DNA from: Allobaculum sp.
Lineage (GTDB): Bacteria; Bacillota_I; Bacilli_A; Erysipelotrichales; Erysipelotrichaceae
Assembly (NCBI GenBank): GCA_014803815.1
Contig: JAAVAY010000047.1
Span: 1 to 5,325, forward strand
Length of the DNA: 5,325 nt
Direction of reading: 5' to 3'
Shown: positions 4,794 to 5,325 of the stretch, piece after piece
Position numbering within the stretch: the first letter of the stretch is position 1
How the letters are laid out: every line of letters begins with the position of its first letter
Notes under the pieces: generated by a model
Database searches by the model: none
Seen by the model: the letters and a program-made list of their open reading frames with translations, nothing else
What the model was told of the DNA's origin: nothing
Position numbers and translations under genes: made by a program

Positions 4794-5325
4794 AGATTGG
4801 AATGCCCCTTGGCTTAATCGAACCAATTGGATTTTGGCGCATCTTGAAAATTTCCATTTGGAAGCGGCTGAAGCCCTAGTGGTGCTGTTGATTAATTATT
4901 TTAATGAAACCGCTCCAACTACGACCATCAGTGCCAATGACATCTCCAATAAAAGTGGCTTAGATCTCGAAAAAGTCGAACAAATCATTGATTCCTTGAG
5001 CGAAAAAGGCTATCTCAACGTGCGCATTCAACGCAGCGGAATGCAATTTTTGTTAGATGGTTTGTATCATGCCAACCGCGAATCGCTCGGTGGCCCCATC
5101 CAACAAGGCCTCATTCGTGAAATCGGCAACGAATTTGGCCGCCCTCTTTCGGGAAGTGAAATGGAGCGCATTTTGCGGTGGCAACAGGAATTTGAAGAAT
5201 CCACGATTTTGCGCGCTCTCGATGAAGCCTCGGCCTACGATCGAAGGACACTCAGTTACATTGAATCGTTGCTTCAAAGTTGGAAACAAAGAGGACTCAG
5301 CGCTGAGGATATAGAAAGTGGTAAG
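4780..5325 (+). CDS. dnaD: DNA replication initiation/restart protein DnaD (3' end outside the window)
   Basis: The frame stays open from ATG 4780 to the window end, giving 182 residues. DnaD is a Bacillota primosome protein that works with DnaA, DnaB and DnaI to load the replicative helicase at oriC and at restart sites. Residues about 15-85 form the N-terminal winged-helix domain (EAAEALVVLLINYF, then a recognition region around ISANDISNKSG and KVEQIIDSLSEKGYL). Residues about 109-176 are the C-terminal DnaD/DnaB2 domain, with EFGRPLSGSEMERI at its start and the diagnostic YIESLLQSW (160-168) followed by KQRGLS. DnaB shares the C-terminal domain, but the short winged-helix N-terminus and the neighbours fit DnaD better. 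It overlaps the TseB-like gene by 14 bases and has a good ribosome binding site. Most of the protein is present; only the DNA-binding tail is likely missing. Confidence 0.9.
   Translation, partial: MGQNEDWNAPWLNRTNWILAHLENFHLEAAEALVVLLINYFNETAPTTTISANDISNKSGLDLEKVEQIIDSLSEKGYLNVRIQRSGMQFLLDGLYHANRESLGGPIQQGLIREIGNEFGRPLSGSEMERILRWQQEFEESTILRALDEASAYDRRTLSYIESLLQSWKQRGLSAEDIESGK

Overview
This window reads as a housekeeping stretch of a Bacillota (Firmicutes) chromosome. All genes are on the + strand, with a moderate-to-low GC feel, AGGAGG-type ribosome binding sites and the standard genetic code (Trp is TGG, and TGA ends a gene). The gene order yqeH - yhbY - nadD - yqeK - rsfS - yqeM is the classic Bacillota ribosome-assembly/NAD cluster. 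A TseB/YpmB-like gene followed by dnaD is a second familiar Bacillota pairing. The lack of aroE between yqeH and yhbY, and the fusion of nadD with yqeK, suggest an Erysipelotrichia-like lineage rather than Bacillus. That placement is inference.

Layout. Positions 1-487 hold the C-terminal end of the circularly permuted GTPase YqeH, from its G3 (DTPG) motif onward. The RNA-binding protein YhbY (487-774) overlaps it by one base. A 180-base gap (775-954) follows, with nested inverted repeats, one of which covers the next start codon. A fused NadD-YqeK protein (955-2139) carries an extra acidic segment. RsfS (2154-2498) is next, then a terminator-like hairpin (2514-2559) tight against the ribosome binding site of the methyltransferase YqeM (2577-3305). 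The MTA/SAH nucleosidase MtnN (3389-4066) has a hairpin between its likely Shine-Dalgarno and its ATG, and ends at a strong intrinsic terminator (4070-4098). A second unit starts with a perfect -10 hexamer (4166-4171) and another terminator-like hairpin (4199-4240). It encodes a membrane-anchored TseB/YpmB-like protein (4287-4793) and the primosomal protein DnaD (4780 to beyond the window end), overlapping by 14 bases.

How they fit together. YqeH, YhbY and RsfS act in ribosome assembly or subunit silencing, NadD makes NAD, YqeK clears Ap4A, and MtnN and YqeM sit in SAM-related metabolism. The cluster therefore links growth-related nucleotide and cofactor balance to ribosome biogenesis. The second unit joins a probable cell-wall elongation factor to replication restart. 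No mobile element, CRISPR array, phage gene or RNA gene of a known family was found. The unusual content lies in RNA-level control signals between genes and in the architecture of the NadD-YqeK protein, not in a new multi-gene system.
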